DNA from: Dasyornis broadbenti
Taxonomy: Eukaryota; Chordata; Aves; Passeriformes; Dasyornithidae
Assembly (NCBI GenBank): GCA_013397935.1
Contig: VZRN01004661.1
Coordinates: 1,182,420 to 1,246,419, forward strand
Reading direction: 5' to 3'
DNA length: 64,000 nt
Numbering within the stretch: the first letter of the stretch is position 1; every line of letters starts with the position of its first letter. Under the pieces are notes generated by a model. That model searched no databases and was not told where the DNA came from. It saw only the letters and a list, made by a program, of their open reading frames with translations. The translations under genes and the position numbers were made by a program. Shown here one piece after another: positions 38,601-50,764 of this stretch.

Positions 38601-41600
38601 GGGCTGCATGCTATGACTTTGACCTGATGGGAAGATGGTGCTGACCTATGACAGGTGCTGGCCTGCTAAACAGTGGTGTGAAGATTTTCATATGCTCAGT
38701 GCCATTGTAATTCTCAGTGTGGACGATACAGCCATTTTTCTGAGATGTGCTCTTTTCTCCTTGCTCATTGGTACAGACCAATGAATGGGCCACCTGTTAA
38801 TGAGAGAGGGAAGTGTCTTCTGCTGTTCTTAAAAATAGCATAGGAACTGCTAGAAAGGACCTGTCCATAGGAAACACAGTGGCAGCAGTTGCCAAAGACA
38901 CCTGTTTGAATAGCAGGCACTAAACTAAGCTAAAAAATAATAAAAATTGAAGCAGGTAGGTTACTTCCTATTGAGAACATGAGGGACTCCTGCATGAAAG
39001 AAGAGAAGCACAGTAACGTTGGCAGAACAGTCTGGGAAAAGACTGTGACTGTTTTATAATAATAGTACCTAAATGGAGATCTATCAGCTCCAGAAAATAT
39101 TGTGAGGTACCATATGAATATGGGCAAAGGGATACACCCCACTGGGAAAGCTGTCAGGAATTGGAGCGAAAGCTGAGTGTCTGATATTCCTAGGAATTGA
39201 GCTCAGAAGGACCTCAGATATACAAGGCTGTGGGCACCAACTGTGTATTAAGCCTGGGCCATGGCTTTAAGCTATTCTGCCTCCCGAGTTTAAACTCTAA
39301 AATCAGGTGTTGTTTCCATAAGCCAGCCAAATGAAGCAGATGCTGCAGCTGGTCTGGATGTGCTGTACCGGGCCAAAGGCTTAGCTGGGTCCAGCCACCC
39401 TTGCTCTTATGTAATTTGAAAACTTCCTTTGGAATTCCTGCTATTCTCTGCTGTTACCACTCATGTGTCCCCTTGGACAGCTTTCCCAATACTCAGCTTC
39501 CTCTTCAAGTTTGCAAGCGGTGAAGAAATGTGAAGTCTCTTTAGAGTTTTAAATTATTCTGTGTTGCCAGGTAGCTGGAAGGAAAACATACCTGGGCCTG
39601 GTAATACAAAACATAATGAGACCTACTTTTCTGATTTACTTTAGAAACCAACAATAAGTAAACAAAGAAACCTCATAGAAAAGAAAAATCCCCCCAAAAC
39701 ATAAAGAGAATGTATCCCTGAACATAACTACCAACACTTGTAGCAATTTTTAAACATACAAATGCCATGTAACCCCTGAGCCTGTCCCCCCTGCAATTCC
39801 TTGCACAATTCTTGTTACCTTTGATAATGTTTGTTAGTTGTCATGCTCCCTCATGCTCTCTCGCCACGTTCCTTACTGCATAATAAGGACCTTTGAAGTC
39901 TGCCTTTGATTTGGGAGCTGAAGCACCTGACTTGTGGAGGTTGTAACAAAACTGCTAACAGCGTTTATCTGACATTCTGGGACTTAATTTCAACTATCCA
40001 GGATTTGTTTGCAATGTGTTGTCGCTGTTTGCATACAGCAGACCTAAGCTTGTACTGCTAATTTGGAGAGAAGCTCCTCATGCCAGGAGACTCATCAGAT
40101 CAGAGCCCAGATCTGTGATCTGAGTCACACATGCATTGTGATCATGCTGCTGGGTGCCTTGTCCAAGAGGAGTGTGATTCAATATGCTCTGAAGTATGGT
40201 AGATGCTTGGGAGGAAGAGAGTGGAGGGTCTGTTTTTAAATGCCTCTGCAAAATGGTGTAAAGAAGACATAATTTTTTTTTTTTTAATGAATTAACATGT
40301 ACTGTTTCTTACAGACTTTTTTAAGGCAATCAAATTAGGTAAGGTTTACTTTTCTACAGAGACATGAAATAGAACATGGGAGTTTTTTTATTGCCAGAGA
40401 AAAGAAGCTGCTGCCTGTAGGATCTCCTGATAACTGCAGTTTGACAGCTCTATTAGTGATGGTGGTGTCTGTGGAGGGGAGAGGAAGGACACTTCTTCAG
40501 TGGTGGCAGTACCAAGTGCAACTGTTTTGTATTCTATTAAGTAAGGATTTAATCTCTGACAGAGAAAAGCATCCTGTTAGTTTGATTTGTTTTGATTGGC
40601 AGTGAAGTCCAATCCTGTAAAAATTTAGATTAATGGATTCTTTTATCTATACTTTACTTGTGGAAAGAAAGAATATTGAGGATTTCTTCTAGAGATATGC
40701 TGACTTGACTGAAAGTAAAGGGAGTAATTTACAGTCAGGGACAACTGAGGATTTCACTCTTTACATTGCAGTGCATTTGCTTGAACTTAAATACATCCTT
40801 TAAAATATTGCATCAGCTTATGTTACATTGACAGTGATGAATTCCTCAGGCAATAGAATATATAACAGTTTAAGTCAACTTCTGAAACCAGGGCACAGTG
40901 AACATAACCATAAATGTTGGGTTTTGCTTAGTTATTCCTTAGTTATTTTGGTTGGCAGATTTCTCAATTCCCTTAAACTAGCTAATGTGGTCAGATCCCA
41001 GCCCCACATCCTCCAGTAGGCAATTCCATGGCCTCAAATGGCCAGAGTCTCACTGAAAGTGTTGCATATTTAAATGATGGAAGGCTGTAGACATTGATTT
41101 TAATCAAGACTTCAGTATTGCTCAAAAATGTTCAAAAAAGTAATTTCCTAGTTATATTTTTAAATATCTTGTTGAATGTTCCCAGAGATTTAAATTATAT
41201 CAGGGTAGGAATTCAGGATAGAATTACTGTATGGAAATAATTCTTAAAGTGCAGGGTAGGTAAGTGGAAATTAGGACATCTCTCAGTGTAATGGCTGGAT
41301 GCATTTATCTGCCAAAATAAATACTAACTGTATTACAAGCTATACTAAGTACTGGATGCTTAATGAGTTGCTAACAGAAGAACAAACAATCTTTTATTAA
41401 CATAATTTTTTCCCTTAGTACTCCATGGTATGTTGAAAAACACCTTTGATAAAACTGTATAAATTAAAGCATGGGAGTTTGCACATTCCTTTCTTTTCCT
41501 TTTCTTTTTTTAATCTTGTCTTATGCCGTTATTTGCTTTCTAGTGTCTGTTGATGTATTGATATTTTATACATTTCTGAGAACTTATTCTTCTACAAATC

Positions 41601-41914
41601 AAAGTAAAATAAGTTATATATTTGTCATAGGCTGTGAGACGTCTTTTAGCAGTAGGACTAAATATGACTTCTATGGCATGACTGTCTAAAGTGATTAGAC
41701 TAGTTGAGAGTAGGATAGTTTGATGGACAGATATCCTTATGGTTCCTTTGATGAGGCCTTCTATCAACCAAATGCTGAATGTCTTTATAATGTGTGCAAG
41801 AGAGTGGCGACAGTTGTGTGCCTAGTGTGCCTGGACACAGTCACCATAAAGTTGTTCTGAGAAGGGGGAAAACATTTTGGACTGTATTTTGCTTTTTTTA
41901 AATCCAGATAGATA

Positions 41915-42235
41915 AATAGAATTGTAGGGTGGTGAAATGATTTGGGGTGGAAGGAACCTTAAAGATCATCTCATTCCAACCCCCCTGCCATGGGCAAGAA
42001 ACCTTCCACTAGACTGGGTTGCTCAGGGCCCCATCCTGCCTGGCCTTGAGCTTCTCTGGGTGACCTGTCCAGGGCCTCACTACTCCCACATCAATGAATT
42101 TCTTCCTAATACCTCATCTAAACCTCCTTGCTTTCACTGTAGAGCCACTCCCCCTTGCCCTGTAACTGAAGAGCCCAGAGAGGTGCCCAGAGAGGTGCCC
42201 AGTGTTGCCCTCAGGAAATGTCTCTGTACCTGAGG
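41915..42235 (-). mobile_element. CR1 LINE 3' fragment, antisense
   Basis: On the + strand the fragment starts with a degraded TAGAATTGTAGGGTGGTGAA, then GGTGGAAGGAACCTTAAAGA (about 41946-41965), TCATTCCAACCCCCCTGCCATGGGCA, and blocks like TAGACTGGGTTGCTCAGGGC (42011-42030) and GGCCTTGAGCTTCTCTGGG. This is the reverse complement of the avian CR1 3' region. The copy is truncated at its 5' end, as most CR1 copies are, and carries no reverse transcriptase domain. A 12-base unit GCCCAGAGAGGT is duplicated in tandem at 42173-42196. The diagnostic octamer tail is eroded. Confidence 0.9.
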
Positions 42236-44883
42236 GGTTTGTAGCACTCATGTAGGACAATAACAGAGAGATCTGCGTCAAAGCCATTTCAGTCTGCAGA
42301 GGAATTATACAAGTTATTTCTCATTTGTTTGGTTTTTTTCACACATTATTTTGTTTGATTGTCATGCTGAGTAAACCAGTGGTTGAGCTTTGCCTGACTC
42401 ATGTTAAGATCACCACATTTTGCCTAACTTCTGTCTAAGGCTGTAAAGCAGATCAGGCTCAATCAAAACTTGATACTGTCTGCTTGAGAAGTTCATGAAT
42501 TTTTGTCAGAATTTATCTGTTGTTTCTGCTTAATGTTACAGAAATCCTGAATGCTTTTAATACTCGTGTATCACATTTACTTCTGGTTAAGTTTATGTAA
42601 AAGAGCTTGTGATATTCTTTAAAATTCTCCCAGTATTCTCAGTGGATTATTTTTGGATATGTGAGCTTTTCAATTTTCATACAGTAATGTAATTAGGATG
42701 TCATGTGGGTGCTTCAGTGCACTTGTATTTCCATGTGTGCTTCTAATATAGGATGATTTTCATTTTTAAACATTTCTTTGGTAAACATCTCAAGTATAAT
42801 GAAATGCTACTGATCCTTTCAGTTTGGGATTGGCCATTGGTAGTATCTGGGAAAAAATAAGAGTTAATTGATGGAAATTTTGTTTTCTTGACTGTAGCTC
42901 CCTTCTTAGAATATTTTTGTTTGCTCAGGAGCTACTTAAAATGCCATGAACTTTAATATTACTATGAACTAGCTTCCCTGCCTTCTTGCTACTTTCCAAA
43001 CCACTGTGCAAGCATAAAACATGGCTGTTTCTTTGTCTGAAAGCTCTTCTCTAGGTACATAGGTTGTTCAGGCCCACAGCACTGCACCGCAAAGCAAAAA
43101 ATGAAAATCCTATTCCTTTCTCTTTTTAATATGGATCAGCCATATAACTTACACTGAAATTGCAGAAAATACATTGTTTGTTGTTTTCATATGCACATAT
43201 AATGGGAATAATAAGGGATTGGAAATTATATGAAACATTTTCTTTTATAGAATATGTCTTATCAGTTTGGTTCTAAATGGCCATTTACAAAATATTACTG
43301 CTCCGAGATTTTGCTGAAGCCCTTAAGATTAAAAAAAAAAGGCTAAAGCAGTCAGGAAAAGATACAGAAAAGAAAAACTGTAATTAAATAAGTGGATACA
43401 GAAAACCCACACAACCATCAAATAGTATCAGAAAAAAGGACAGTTAAGAATTCATGGGCTTGTGTATAAAATTAGATTCTGGGTCAGTGCAAGTCAAGAG
43501 AATTTAGTCTCAATAAAATCATAGATGCAACCGAAATGACAAGACTTGGAGTAAATGGTTTGTAACCCATGTCATCACATTTTGTTGCCTCAGTGTAAAA
43601 GCCAGAAAGGCCTGTATTGTGTAGCAATAAAGGGAGAACAAAAGTAAAGCTTTTAGGTGTAGAACACCTCCAAGAAAGTACTGTCTGCACAATAATGAAG
43701 AAAGTTAATTTTCGTGAGAGAAGGTTATTGTGATGATCTTCAGCTTTGCTGAAAAAAACCAGCAGAGTTTTTCCTTCATGCAATAAAGTAACGTCTGTAA
43801 GCTAAAACGATTGGAGTAATAGGCAGAGGGTGATATCGTTTCACAAAAGACTTTGAATGACTTCCAGATGCCACTGCCAATACAAGTCACAATCAAAATG
43901 ACCCTGTAGTTAACGGCAGTAAATTTTCACAGAAAGGTGCCCTGAAGCAAATGGGTATTTCAGCCAATAAGTCTGATCTTTTGATCTTTCTGTATCAAGT
44001 GCTCCACTTTTGGCACACACACTCATCTCTAAGGAACTACAGTCCTTTACTGAAAATATTAAAAGCATTTGAGAAGTAGGAAAAGCAGTGTGGTATGGTA
44101 TGGATGATGAGCCAAGCTGGCAGTGGCTGGGGAAACATGGGGAAAATGAGGGTGAGCCCTGGTGCACAGGATCTGGATTGTGAGCTTGTGAGGTTAACTT
44201 CATCTGTACTGGATCCAGCTGCACCACTGTTTGTTCTTTTATGCTAAAGAAGGATTTGTTTTTACTGTATTGGATTCAGCAGAAAGACACACAAATGCCA
44301 AATGCAGAATTAATATGATGTACTGCTGTAGAGAAGCAGTGAGCTGCAGTATTTGTATATAAAGATAGATGAGACAGGGTGTGCATCTTCTCTAACATGT
44401 GTGTTGTTTCGTTGTACAGCCACCCTTATCCCAGCCAAGGAAAGGCTTCCAGGAGCATAGAAACACTGCTTCTGTTGAGGGCAGAGTTGTAAAAAGTAAG
44501 GGAAAGACATTTAGGCTAAACTTACCTCCATGCTGACACAGATTTTTGAAAACTGGTTTGGGCTTATCCATACTTAATAAGAGAGCACCAGGAAGGTCAG
44601 ATTCTGTTGTGGAAGTCCAGTGGGCTTATGCTGGGCTCCCACAATTGATGTTTTGTTCTGTGTCATTTCATTAAGGATCATTGCACCTGCTACTAATTGC
44701 GATGTAGGTTATTAATAATGAAAGAGTTTTCAAAATCTAATTTCTCATGTTTCTGGCTGTTCAAACAACGACTATAGATTAATCAGGTTGCTGAATCAAT
44801 TTGTGAGCTATTTATTGTCTTACTAACTTCTTAAAAAATCTTCTTTTCTGTTTAAATGTTCCTTCATTGCGTATTGATCTGTG

Positions 44884-44890
<7 letters not shown>

Positions 44891-44914
<24 letters not shown>
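44891..44914. repeat. A(24) homopolymer
   Basis: Pure adenine run of 24 in intron 3. No retroposed gene or SINE body is recognisable directly upstream. Confidence 0.95.
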
Positions 44915-45781
44915 GGAGAGTTTTCATAGGTGGATTCCAGCTGAATTTACCTTCAGGGTCTTGCTTCTTTTCATTTACAAATGTGGTAAATGTTGTGCAG
45001 ATGCAGGAGACAAAGTCTGTGCCCTCAAGAAACAGTAGAAACCAAACCATGCAAGCACTTGTGTTTCTGAGACGTCGAGTACAAAAAAAAAAATAAAGAC
45101 GGTGATTTGTACATCGATTGCTACTTCCACATGTTTGATTGTTGGATTAAAGATAAAAATGTGTAGTTTCGTGTGGTACTTGCCAACAGGGATCTTTAGG
45201 AGTGTTTAGGATTACTGGACAGGTTGTCCAGGCTGCTGCAGTGAATTCACTCCAGACCTGGCAGGGCAGTGTTTTGTGTTTAAAGCAGCTTTAAAATCCC
45301 ACTCAGACAGCACTGTTTTATACCTACTACTGTTACTTGTAATGACTAAGAATAATTAAGTGTCGGTAAAGGAAGATGCTTTTCTCTTTCTGTATATATC
45401 CCCTCACCCTGCCCTGATTTTGTTTACTTTCTGCATTTGACAACAGTTTGTGTCTCCTCATTTGCAATGTTTTCCTGAATCTTCAGTCATCTTGTGAGAA
45501 ACGTGGGTATTTCCCACTGCATCAAGAGAAGAAATGTTTAAAAATAGACAAAAGCAATTCTTATTCGAAAAAACATAAAAAACCAGCCACAATTGGGGGA
45601 AAAGTGAAGTCTGGGGCAATTATAGTAACTGTTGCTGCACGTAATTTATTAAAAATATATTTAATTCATTAAAAGGAAGGAAGCAAACTGCATGTGGTTC
45701 TGTAAGCTTGTGAAAATAACTTTACCTGACAGTGCTGTACGGTAACTGCTAATGACCAAAGAACGTTTCCATCTCTTTTAG

Positions 45782-46051
45782 GATCAGAGTCACACACAAG
45801 TTTCCCAGTACCGCCAGGATCACTCTCTGATTATGAGATCTATTGTCCATATGACTGATGCTGCTCATTCGGGAATTATGCCTCTGTCTCAGCTCACCAC
45901 CATTAACCAGTCTCAGCTAAGTGCGCAGCTGGGGCTAAATTTAGGAGGCACTAATTTGCCACACACTTCTCCCTCCCCTCCTGCAAGTAAATCAGCCACT
46001 CCTTCCCCATCCAGCTCTATCAATGAAGAAGATGCAGATGAATCAAACAGA
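45782..46051 (+). CDS. TOX3: TOX3 exon 4, Ser/Pro linker before the HMG box
   Basis: This 270-base exon encodes 90 residues, beginning DQSHTQVSQYRQDHSLIMRS and ending in SINEEDADESNR before the strong donor gtaagt at 46052. The acceptor is ctcttttag at 45773-45781. The order is a Gln/Ser-rich opening, the conserved MRSIVHMTDAAHSG and LTTINQSQLSAQLGLNLGG blocks typical of the TOX3 N-terminal half, a serine/proline linker (TSPSPPASKSATPSPSSS), then an acidic patch (EEDADE) directly before the basic nuclear localisation region encoded by exon 5. It would be about residues 137-226. Both ends are phase 0. There are no stops or frameshifts. Confidence 0.97.
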
Positions 46052-47391
46052 GTAAGTTATTCCATGTGCTGTAGCGAGCGAGCTTCACACATCCACACGC
46101 TATATTTTCATGGATGTGGCAGTATCAGCTCAGCTGCAATGTGGTCATTTTAAATACAAACGTTACAGTAAAGTGGAATATGATTAGTTTCCTGGTTACC
46201 TTCTTCATATAAGAAATTTCTATACTACCTCCATAATAATAAACCTAAGAATAGACAGAGACATCTGTATTTTTGGTCTAATTTGTCTCAGGTTTTCAGA
46301 TCTGTTGAATCTCTTCATGAATCAGCTTTGGACAGTTTTGACGTTTTGGTATTCTCTGGAGCTGTGTAAAACATAGATGTGTTTAGACAGAAGTAAAATA
46401 AGCTTTCTTCTAACTGAAAGTTTAGTTAACTTATATTCTTCTCTAAATAAATCTCTTACAAAAGGAAAAATTATCAACCAAATGAAGTACAAATGTTGTT
46501 ATAGCAGTATGTGTACAGGGCCTAATTTAAGACTGTTCCATGAAAGGTTTTCTCATTAAGTTGATGAACGTTATGCATGTGGAAAGCTCACTGTACAGGA
46601 TCCTCAGAATATCAAAGTAAATTACTATCATAGAGGTACATTTAGAGCCACTTGATCTCCTTGTTGCAATAATCTGTGCACTCCAACAGAAGAGGGTCCA
46701 GGGCATGAGGTACACACGGGGACCAGTGATCCTGGGCGTGCTGCTGGGGATCCTCATCCCAGAGGGAAGAGAGGAGCTGTTGGTGCCTGGCGAGAGCACA
46801 GAGCTCCCAGTGCTGCCCAACAGGCACCTGCCCTGCCCAGGGAGCACTGGGGGCCTGGGGGGGACACAGCCAGTGCCGCTGCAGATGGACACAAACTGAC
46901 CAGTCACTGCTGCTTTTTGCCTGAAGGGTGGGGTTTTTAACCCCTGGCCCATGTCTGAGTTGACAGTCTAAGCCTGGGAATTGGAAAATGCCTCCAAGCT
47001 TTTGCCTTTTGAGTCTCATCTGCTGAAATTGTATCTTAATGGAAAAACATAGATGGCCTCTTTAAAATATGCTATGAATTAAATCTTAATTTCTTTTTTA
47101 ATACAAATTAGTATTGGGGTGTACTTTCTCAGGTCAAGCTTGTAGGATGAGACTCTCAGACCCGTGCTTAAAATGAGTGGTAACTATTCATGCATTTAGT
47201 TCCAGTAGATCCAATGAGATCCAGTGAGACTAAGTGCTCTTTGGTAGAGAGAAGGGCTTGCACAACAGGACTCTCCCAAGTGTTGCCTACATAGTAGCTT
47301 TATCCATAAGACTGATTGTCAGTATTTTTTTGCAATTTATCTGACTCATTTCATGCATGTGTTGACTTTTATTGTTCCTTCTGTTTCTTAG
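46052..47391 (+). other. TOX3: TOX3 intron 4
   Basis: A 1.3 kb intron from gtaagt to the pyrimidine tract ctgtttcttag. The middle (about 46690-46930) is a sharply GC-rich island, listed separately. The rest is AT-rich with nothing recognisable. Confidence 0.95.
46690..46930. other. GC-rich island of unknown origin in intron 4
   Basis: About 240 bases that are mostly G and C, with G-runs such as GGGGGCCTGGGGGGGACACA near 46849, sit abruptly inside AT-rich intron. CpG is not especially frequent, so this is not a standard CpG island. Open frames on both strands (up to 141 codons on the minus strand, 46527-46952) have low-complexity composition and no known match. It could be an old transposon or LTR remnant, or a structured G-rich intronic element. 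Confidence 0.4.
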
Positions 47392-47619
47392 GCTACTGGA
47401 GAAAAAAGAGCTGCCCCAGATTCTGGCAAGAAGCCCAAGACTCCGAAGAAGAAGAAAAAGAAAGACCCCAATGAGCCACAAAAGCCAGTGTCAGCATATG
47501 CCCTTTTCTTCAGGGATACACAAGCTGCAATTAAAGGACAGAACCCGAATGCTACGTTTGGAGATGTTTCAAAAATAGTGGCATCTATGTGGGACAGTTT
47601 AGGAGAAGAACAAAAACAG
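47392..47619 (+). CDS. TOX3: TOX3 exon 5, nuclear localisation stretch and first part of HMG box
   Basis: This 228-base exon encodes 76 residues starting ATGEKRAAPDSGKKPKTP. A lysine-rich run (KKPKTPKKKKKK, about residues 239-250) is the likely nuclear localisation signal and basic DNA-contacting tail of TOX-family HMG proteins. The HMG box begins at DPNEPQKPVSAYALFF (from 47464; the proline near residue 255 matches the known box start) and continues through SKIVASMWDSLGEEQKQ, with the conserved aromatic W. It folds into an L-shaped three-helix domain that binds DNA with limited sequence preference. The acceptor is tgtttcttag at 47382-47391 and the donor CAG|gtaaat at 47620. Both ends are phase 0. 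The box is interrupted by intron 5 between Q and V. Confidence 0.98.
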
Positions 47620-48967
47620 GTAAATTGGTGCATGGTTGTCTCACAAGAAGTAATGTAGTAATCCTTGTCAAAAAGTCCTACCTCTGCTCTGAGTAGACCA
47701 CACTGCTTGCTGATGTAGAGCTCTACCTCTGTAGAGCTATGCTGAGTTTTGAACTTGCTGAAGACCTGGCATCTAAAATTTGTTTTCTCGTAAGAGCCAA
47801 CAGGTAGGATTAAATGAGTGTATTTGTCTTTAAATTTTAAAGGGCAGTTTGTAAAAGAGCTCAGGTTGTAGTGTCCTAGAGTCCTCTTAAAACCATCTTT
47901 TGATGATTCCTATTTCAAAGCCCTTGTTTCCTATTAATAAGTTAGAAAAGAGGAAGGTACAGCATATTTACCATTGCCTTTGATCTGCCTTATGAATTTG
48001 TTACAAAGCGTGTTGATTTCCAACCTTTGAAGCCAATCCTCTGAGTCTCATTACAATGTTGTGTGTGAAATGCTATCTCCAGCTCCAACTTGGTACAGAG
48101 TGATGAGTTTTGTACTTCCTTGAGGGTTATTCTTCTTCCTCCACACATGTAACTGCTGCACATGGATTGAAGGGGTTTAAAAAAGATACCCTTTGTTTGC
48201 TTGTTGATATTCCATTCAGTTCCCAGTAGCAGTTAATAGAAGCTTCTGTAGGAGAGCAGATTCCCAGCTAGGACACCTTTTGGCAAAAGATGAATGGTAC
48301 TTGTTTCTGAAACACATTTGGAAACTTTTAGTCTGATATAACAGATAATGAATATGGTTTAAAGGTGAACTTTAAATTTACTGATGATTAAAAATACAGA
48401 TTTATTCATTTTTGCCTAACTGTTCTTGTTTAACTCAATGGGATTCTCTCATACTGGCTTTGGGGCAAGTCCAAGCACTTTGAACCACCTTTTCTAAAGG
48501 TATACGGATTTTTTTATATGTAGTTCAAGTATTTGTTTTGAAAAAATGGTGCACAGGTGTATTTTGCTATCCTAGACTACTACTGATACATTTTGGCATC
48601 TGAAATACTCAGTGTTCTAATATCCCTGCTACTTGGAGTCAATAAAATACTGTTTTCTGGGGAAGTAAAAAGTGCGTAGGTAGTCTTGTTTAACAGTTGG
48701 CTCCTCAAACTGATGTCAAATAGCAGCCTTTTGTTATTCATAATAATCACCATAAATTGTAGTGCAAGTCCGGCAAGTAGACCTGAAAGTCTGTAACTGC
48801 CTGCAAGAATATTTAGAACTTTCAAGGAAGAAAAAGCACATCTAAGAACAGAGTGTTTTCAGGGGTTTTGGTCTATGTTTTTTGTTTCTTTGCAAGTGAT
48901 TTTGAGAGCATTCTGGCAAAAACATCTTAATAGTTGAAGTTGATGAAATTGTGGTCTCGTTTAATAG
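47620..48967 (+). other. TOX3: TOX3 intron 5
   Basis: A 1.35 kb intron that splits the HMG box, from gtaaat to gtttaatag. It is AT-rich, with no repeat or additional exon recognised. Confidence 0.95.
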
Positions 48968-49048
48968 GTATATAAAAGAAAAACTGAAGCTGCCAAAAAA
49001 GAATACCTGAAGGCACTTGCTGCCTACAGAGCAAGCCTTGTTTCTAAG
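48968..49048 (+). CDS. TOX3: TOX3 exon 6, C-terminal part of HMG box
   Basis: This 81-base exon encodes 27 residues, [20 protein letters not shown] then RASLVSK, the third helix of the HMG box. The [14 protein letters not shown] pattern is highly conserved in all TOX proteins. The acceptor is ttaatag at 48961-48967, with a rather weak pyrimidine tract, and the donor is AAG|gtaagc at 49049. It would be about residues 303-329, so the box ends near residue 323. Both ends are phase 0. Skipping this exon would keep the frame but remove helix 3 and so very likely abolish DNA binding. Confidence 0.97.
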
Positions 49049-50764
49049 GTAAGCCTGATAATGCCTTCGATATAATGCAAGTCAGCTTTTACCAATGATA
49101 TTGAAATATTTGGGGCAAGGGGGGGAGGGATGTTATACAAAATAAAAGTTGAATCCTAGGATTTCTGTAATACAGCTCTACAAGATGTTGTGCTGCTGCT
49201 TGAACCCTGCTTAGTCCCTGCAAAAATAATTTCATCCCTCTACTTGCATACTAATGATCACCAGGAAACATCTTTGTAAATGTACATCTTCCTTGAGCTG
49301 CCGAGGCAAAGCAATGCACTTCACTACAAAAGTAAAATTCAGTCATGAAAAATACACTGACCTTCTGACATTAACATTTGCAAGCTATTTGCAGAGGTTT
49401 GTTTTTCCTCAAGTGCTGCTTCTCAAAGGACAGGCTTGCTTTGCGTGGAGCTGGAGAGCATTTGTTGTGTGACAAAGCTTAAGTATCGCAGGTGAGGGGA
49501 AAGAAATGCGTGGTGGCTCCGCATTTGGAGAGTGCTTACAAACGGGCTAGCTGGCAGTGAGCCATGTGGAGTATTTTAGTGGATCCTGAGTTAAAATAAA
49601 ACTTGTGAAGGAAACAAAGCTCTGCTGTCTTATTTGAGAATCTACCTTTCTAGTCAGCAGCACTGTGCAGGTTGTAATTCTGTTGCCTCTGAATATCGTA
49701 AATGGAAATGTGCTTTAGACATATAAAATATGGGTGAAACATTACCAAGGTGGTTATTTCTCTAATAATATTTCATAAAGATCAAGTACAAAAATATATT
49801 CAGTCACAAGAAAGCAACAGAGGGTGATGATGTCTTAACTCCTGAGAATAGTTATTTGAACGTACGACTGCGGAGCACTAGTAAATCATATGGAAAGTTG
49901 CTGTGTATTTTAATTAATGATTAAAAATACAACAGCAGAAATTATACACGTGTTTTTGAAAGCTGGAGGATTTCTTCTCCTTGTGTTGAAAAGCTGTGTT
50001 TTTCTGTTGCCTCTGGGACTTAGATAATATTCTAAAAGCCTTTAGTATCACAATGCTAAGTTCAAGAGCAGCAGGAATTCTAAATACCTTTGAGGGATAT
50101 TATTTTGTGAGTCTTAAGTTTCCTTTTCAAAACCATAAAAAAATCATATTTTTTCTCCAAATCCATGGGAACTGGACTGCCAAGTAACTTCTGGGAAAAT
50201 TGCAGGTGGAAATTACGCTCAAAGTCAACGTATCTCATCTCCTCTATATTAAGACATCCTCGCTGTAGCTTTTTCATATGAGACGGTTGCTGAGAGTAGG
50301 GATGGGATAGACACTTGTGCGGCACAATTTGTTACATTCCAAGGTAAATGTCTAAAGCATGTCAGTTAATTGCTCCTTGGTTGGTAACTCGTGGGGCAGG
50401 GAGTATGTGTGCTGCTGTCTCCCAAAGAACAGGGGTTTTCTAAAAACATGTAAATATAGAATGTGTTGGGCCTGTTTTAGCGCTTTCAGTGACAAAATGT
50501 ATGTTACATCTGTGACTTTCTGGTGTTGATCAAGGGCACAAGTTCGTTTTTGTCCAAGACCTGGAGGTACCATATAGGGACGCAGGTAAAGAGGTGGGAT
50601 AATGGTTTGGTGGATCAGTGATTGTTTTCAGACTGCAGATTGATCTTTTCTGATAGAAAACAAAAGATGACAAAAGTCTCTGAGTAGCTGTTGCTTTTAT
50701 TTCCATGTAAACAGTAACAATGTTTTTCTGTTGAAAAGACAATTAATTTCTTTTCCAAACACAG
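49049..50764 (+). other. TOX3: TOX3 intron 6
   Basis: A 1.7 kb intron from gtaagc to a good pyrimidine tract ending in acacag at 50759-50764. I recognise no repeat or RNA gene in it. Confidence 0.95.

Larger units (their letters stand above)
32541..45781 (+). other. TOX3: TOX3 intron 3
   Basis: At 13.2 kb this is the largest intron wholly inside the window. It runs from gtaggt to ctcttttag. It holds one recognisable transposon, the antisense CR1 fragment at 41.9-42.2 kb. Simple sequence includes a GAAAAA tract at 35793-35824, a T-rich run at 36792-36822, a T run near 40270 and A(24) at 44891-44914. A GC- and CpG-enriched patch lies at about 38370-38600. The stretch 36.1-36.5 kb is AT-rich with two POU octamers. 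I see no further exon; the frames present are short and unlike known proteins. Confidence 0.93.

Noticed and set aside
40081..40130. Imperfect inverted repeat around CAGATC and GATCTG in intron 3
   Set aside because: Pairing is short and mismatched, and nothing suggests a microRNA precursor or transposon end.
46527..47019. Minus-strand frames of 141 and 125 codons in the intron 4 GC island
   Set aside because: Low-complexity Ser/Pro/Gly composition created by GC-rich sequence; no domain or splice structure.
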